A stretch of DNA of 14,709 nucleotides from CAYMUC01 sp964471865 (GTDB taxonomy: Bacteria > Actinomycetota > Acidimicrobiia > Acidimicrobiales > Ilumatobacteraceae): assembly GCA_964471865.1 (NCBI GenBank), contig CAYYHU010000042.1, forward strand, positions 1 to 14,709, read 5' to 3'. This document shows, piece by piece, positions 13,361 to 14,709 of this stretch (positions within the stretch are counted from its first letter, which is position 1; the number at the start of each line of letters is the position of its first letter). Below the pieces are notes generated by a model. That model was not told where the DNA came from. It searched no databases and saw only the letters and a program-made list of their open reading frames with translations. The position numbers and the translations under genes were made by a program.

Positions 13361-14709
13361 CTAGGTCTCCATGACGACGGGCACGATCATGGGCCGCCGC
13401 TTGGTTCGTTCGTTCACGAAGCGTCCCGTAGCCCGTCGAACATCGCGTTCGAGGCTCTCGACATCGCGCACTCCTTCAGCCAGAGCTTTCTCGACCGCTT
13501 CGGCGACGGTGTCGCAAGCCTCGTCGAGAAGATCATCGGCTTCGGGCGCATACACCCAACCGCGTGTGATGATCTCAGGGCCCGTGAGGACTCGGCCCGA
13601 TTCGAGATCCACCGTCGTCACCACCACCACGACGCCCTCTTCAGCCAAAGCTCGACGATCCCGCAGGACTCCCGAACCGACGTCACCAACGATGCCGTCG
13701 ACATAGAGGTATCCAGCGGGAACCCGACCGGTTCGCTCCACGGCATCGTCGGTGATCTCGATGACGTCACCGTCCTCACACACCAGGACCCGATCCCGAG
13801 GTGTCCCCATGACCTCGGCCAGGCGAGCGTGAGCGACGAGATGGCGGTACTCGCCATGCACGGGAACGAACCATTCCGGTCTGGTGATGGACAAGTAGGT
13901 CTTGAGTTCATCGGCCTGAGCGTGGCCTGTGGCGTGGACGTCAGCGATTCCTGAATGCACGACCTCGGCTCCGGCGCGCAGGAGTCCATCGATCACCCGG
14001 TTGACGTTGCCCTCGTTTCCCGGAATGGCATGCGAGGACAGAATCACGGTGTCGTTCTCAGAGATCTTGACCCAGCGGTTCTCACCCCGAGCCAACAACG
14101 CCAAAGCCGACATCGGCTCCCCCTGGGATCCTGTCGAGATGACGCAGACCTCGCCTGGGGCGTAGTCGTCGATGGATTCGATATCGATGAACACCGAGGC
14201 CGGGAGGTCGATCAGACCGAGATCGAGTGCCAAACGGACGTTCTTGCGCATCGACAACCCGAGGGTTGCCACCTTGCGGCCCGATTCGACAGCGGCCTCA
14301 GCGATCTGGCGGATGCGATGAATATGGCTGGCGAAGCTCGCTGTGATGATGCGGCGGCCACGATGTTCGTGGAACAACTGACGTAGAACCGATCCGACCG
14401 ATGTCTCGCTCGGGGAGTACCCCCGCTCCTCGGCGTTGGTCGAGTCCGCCATGAGTAACCGGATGCCGTCGCCGGAGGCCAACGCTCCGAGGCGAGCCAG
14501 ATCGGTTCGGCGGCCATCGACGGGCGTGAGATCCAACTTGAAGTCCCCGGAATGGACGATCACCCCTTGAGGGGTGTGCAACACGATGCCGTGCGCATGT
14601 GGCACCGAATGGGTCACCGCGAGGAACTCGACATCAAAGGGGCCGATGCGCACCCGGTCGCCATCCGCGATGACGTGGAACGAGGTGCGATCTGCCAGGC
14701 GAGCTTCTT
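13361..14709 (-). CDS. rnj: Ribonuclease J, 5' end outside the window
   Basis: The frame is open to the window edge and gives 448 residues; full RNase J proteins are usually about 550, so roughly the first 100 residues, including the HxHxDH metal motif, are missing. Visible parts are the metallo-beta-lactamase segments THSVPHAHG and HSGDFKLD, a beta-CASP domain with RRIITASFASHIHRI and STGSQGEP, the HATGHAQADELK motif, PVHGEYRHL, and a C-terminal domain ending in RRPMIVPVVMET. RNase J combines 5'-3' exonuclease and endonuclease activity in mRNA decay and rRNA processing. A GTG at 14653 is internal, since homology-like sequence (SFHVIADGDRVRIGPF) continues upstream of it. The placement upstream of ftsK on the same strand is a common actinobacterial order. 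Confidence 0.95.
   Translation of the reverse strand, partial: EARLADRTSFHVIADGDRVRIGPFDVEFLAVTHSVPHAHGIVLHTPQGVIVHSGDFKLDLTPVDGRRTDLARLGALASGDGIRLLMADSTNAEERGYSPSETSVGSVLRQLFHEHRGRRIITASFASHIHRIRQIAEAAVESGRKVATLGLSMRKNVRLALDLGLIDLPASVFIDIESIDDYAPGEVCVISTGSQGEPMSALALLARGENRWVKISENDTVILSSHAIPGNEGNVNRVIDGLLRAGAEVVHSGIADVHATGHAQADELKTYLSITRPEWFVPVHGEYRHLVAHARLAEVMGTPRDRVLVCEDGDVIEITDDAVERTGRVPAGYLYVDGIVGDVGSGVLRDRRALAEEGVVVVVTTVDLESGRVLTGPEIITRGWVYAPEADDLLDEACDTVAEAVEKALAEGVRDVESLERDVRRATGRFVNERTKRRPMIVPVVMET

Noticed and set aside
1..14709. CRISPR array, insertion sequence or prophage
   Set aside because: No regularly spaced direct repeats, transposase, integrase or phage structural genes were seen in any frame.

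Overview
The window looks like chromosomal DNA of a high-GC actinobacterium, probably of the class Acidimicrobiia. This is inferred from the G/C-rich codons, the frequent GTG starts, the gene order rnj–ftsK–(SMP-30)–rimO–pgsA–cinA–thpR, and secreted BspA-type leucine-rich-repeat proteins carrying an LPXTG-like anchor. No rRNA or marker search could be run, so the taxonomy is tentative.

Right half (about 5.9–14.7 kb, minus strand): a compact housekeeping block. It runs from RNase J (5' end beyond the window) through the FtsK DNA translocase, an SMP-30/gluconolactonase-like protein, RimO (ribosomal protein S12 methylthiotransferase), PgsA (phosphatidylglycerophosphate synthase), CinA (competence/damage-inducible and NMN amidohydrolase family) and ThpR (RNA 2',3'-cyclic phosphodiesterase). 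ftsK and the SMP-30 gene are separated by 1 base, rimO/pgsA overlap by 4 bases, pgsA/cinA by 14, and cinA/thpR are 7 bases apart, so these genes probably form one or two operons. All are intact, which makes general sequencing error an unlikely explanation for the broken genes on the left.

Left half (1–5.9 kb): accessory DNA. It begins with the C-terminal end of a class C beta-lactamase-like serine hydrolase (plus strand) and a tRNA-Arg(TCT) (minus strand). Then comes a repeated arrangement on the plus strand: TetR regulator, surface protein A, TetR regulator, surface protein B. Both surface proteins have the same plan: signal peptide, BspA-type leucine-rich repeats, one fibronectin type III domain, a Thr/Pro-rich linker, an Ig-like C-terminal domain, an LPRxG motif, a membrane helix and an Arg-rich tail. 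Both are broken. A keeps one frame but has two in-frame stops; B has two single-base frameshifts and a TGA in place of a conserved Trp. Both TetR genes are intact. Between the cassettes lies a multiply frameshifted stretch resembling the end of a DUF222/HNH endonuclease.

Several genes (both tetR genes, rimO, ftsK) have a TANNNT -10-like box ending 6–8 bases before the start codon and little or no Shine-Dalgarno, suggesting leaderless mRNAs. Internal operon genes (pgsA, cinA, SMP-30) carry clear Shine-Dalgarno sequences instead. I did not find a convincing new defence or mobile system. The most unusual content is the decayed duplicated regulator/surface-protein cassette.
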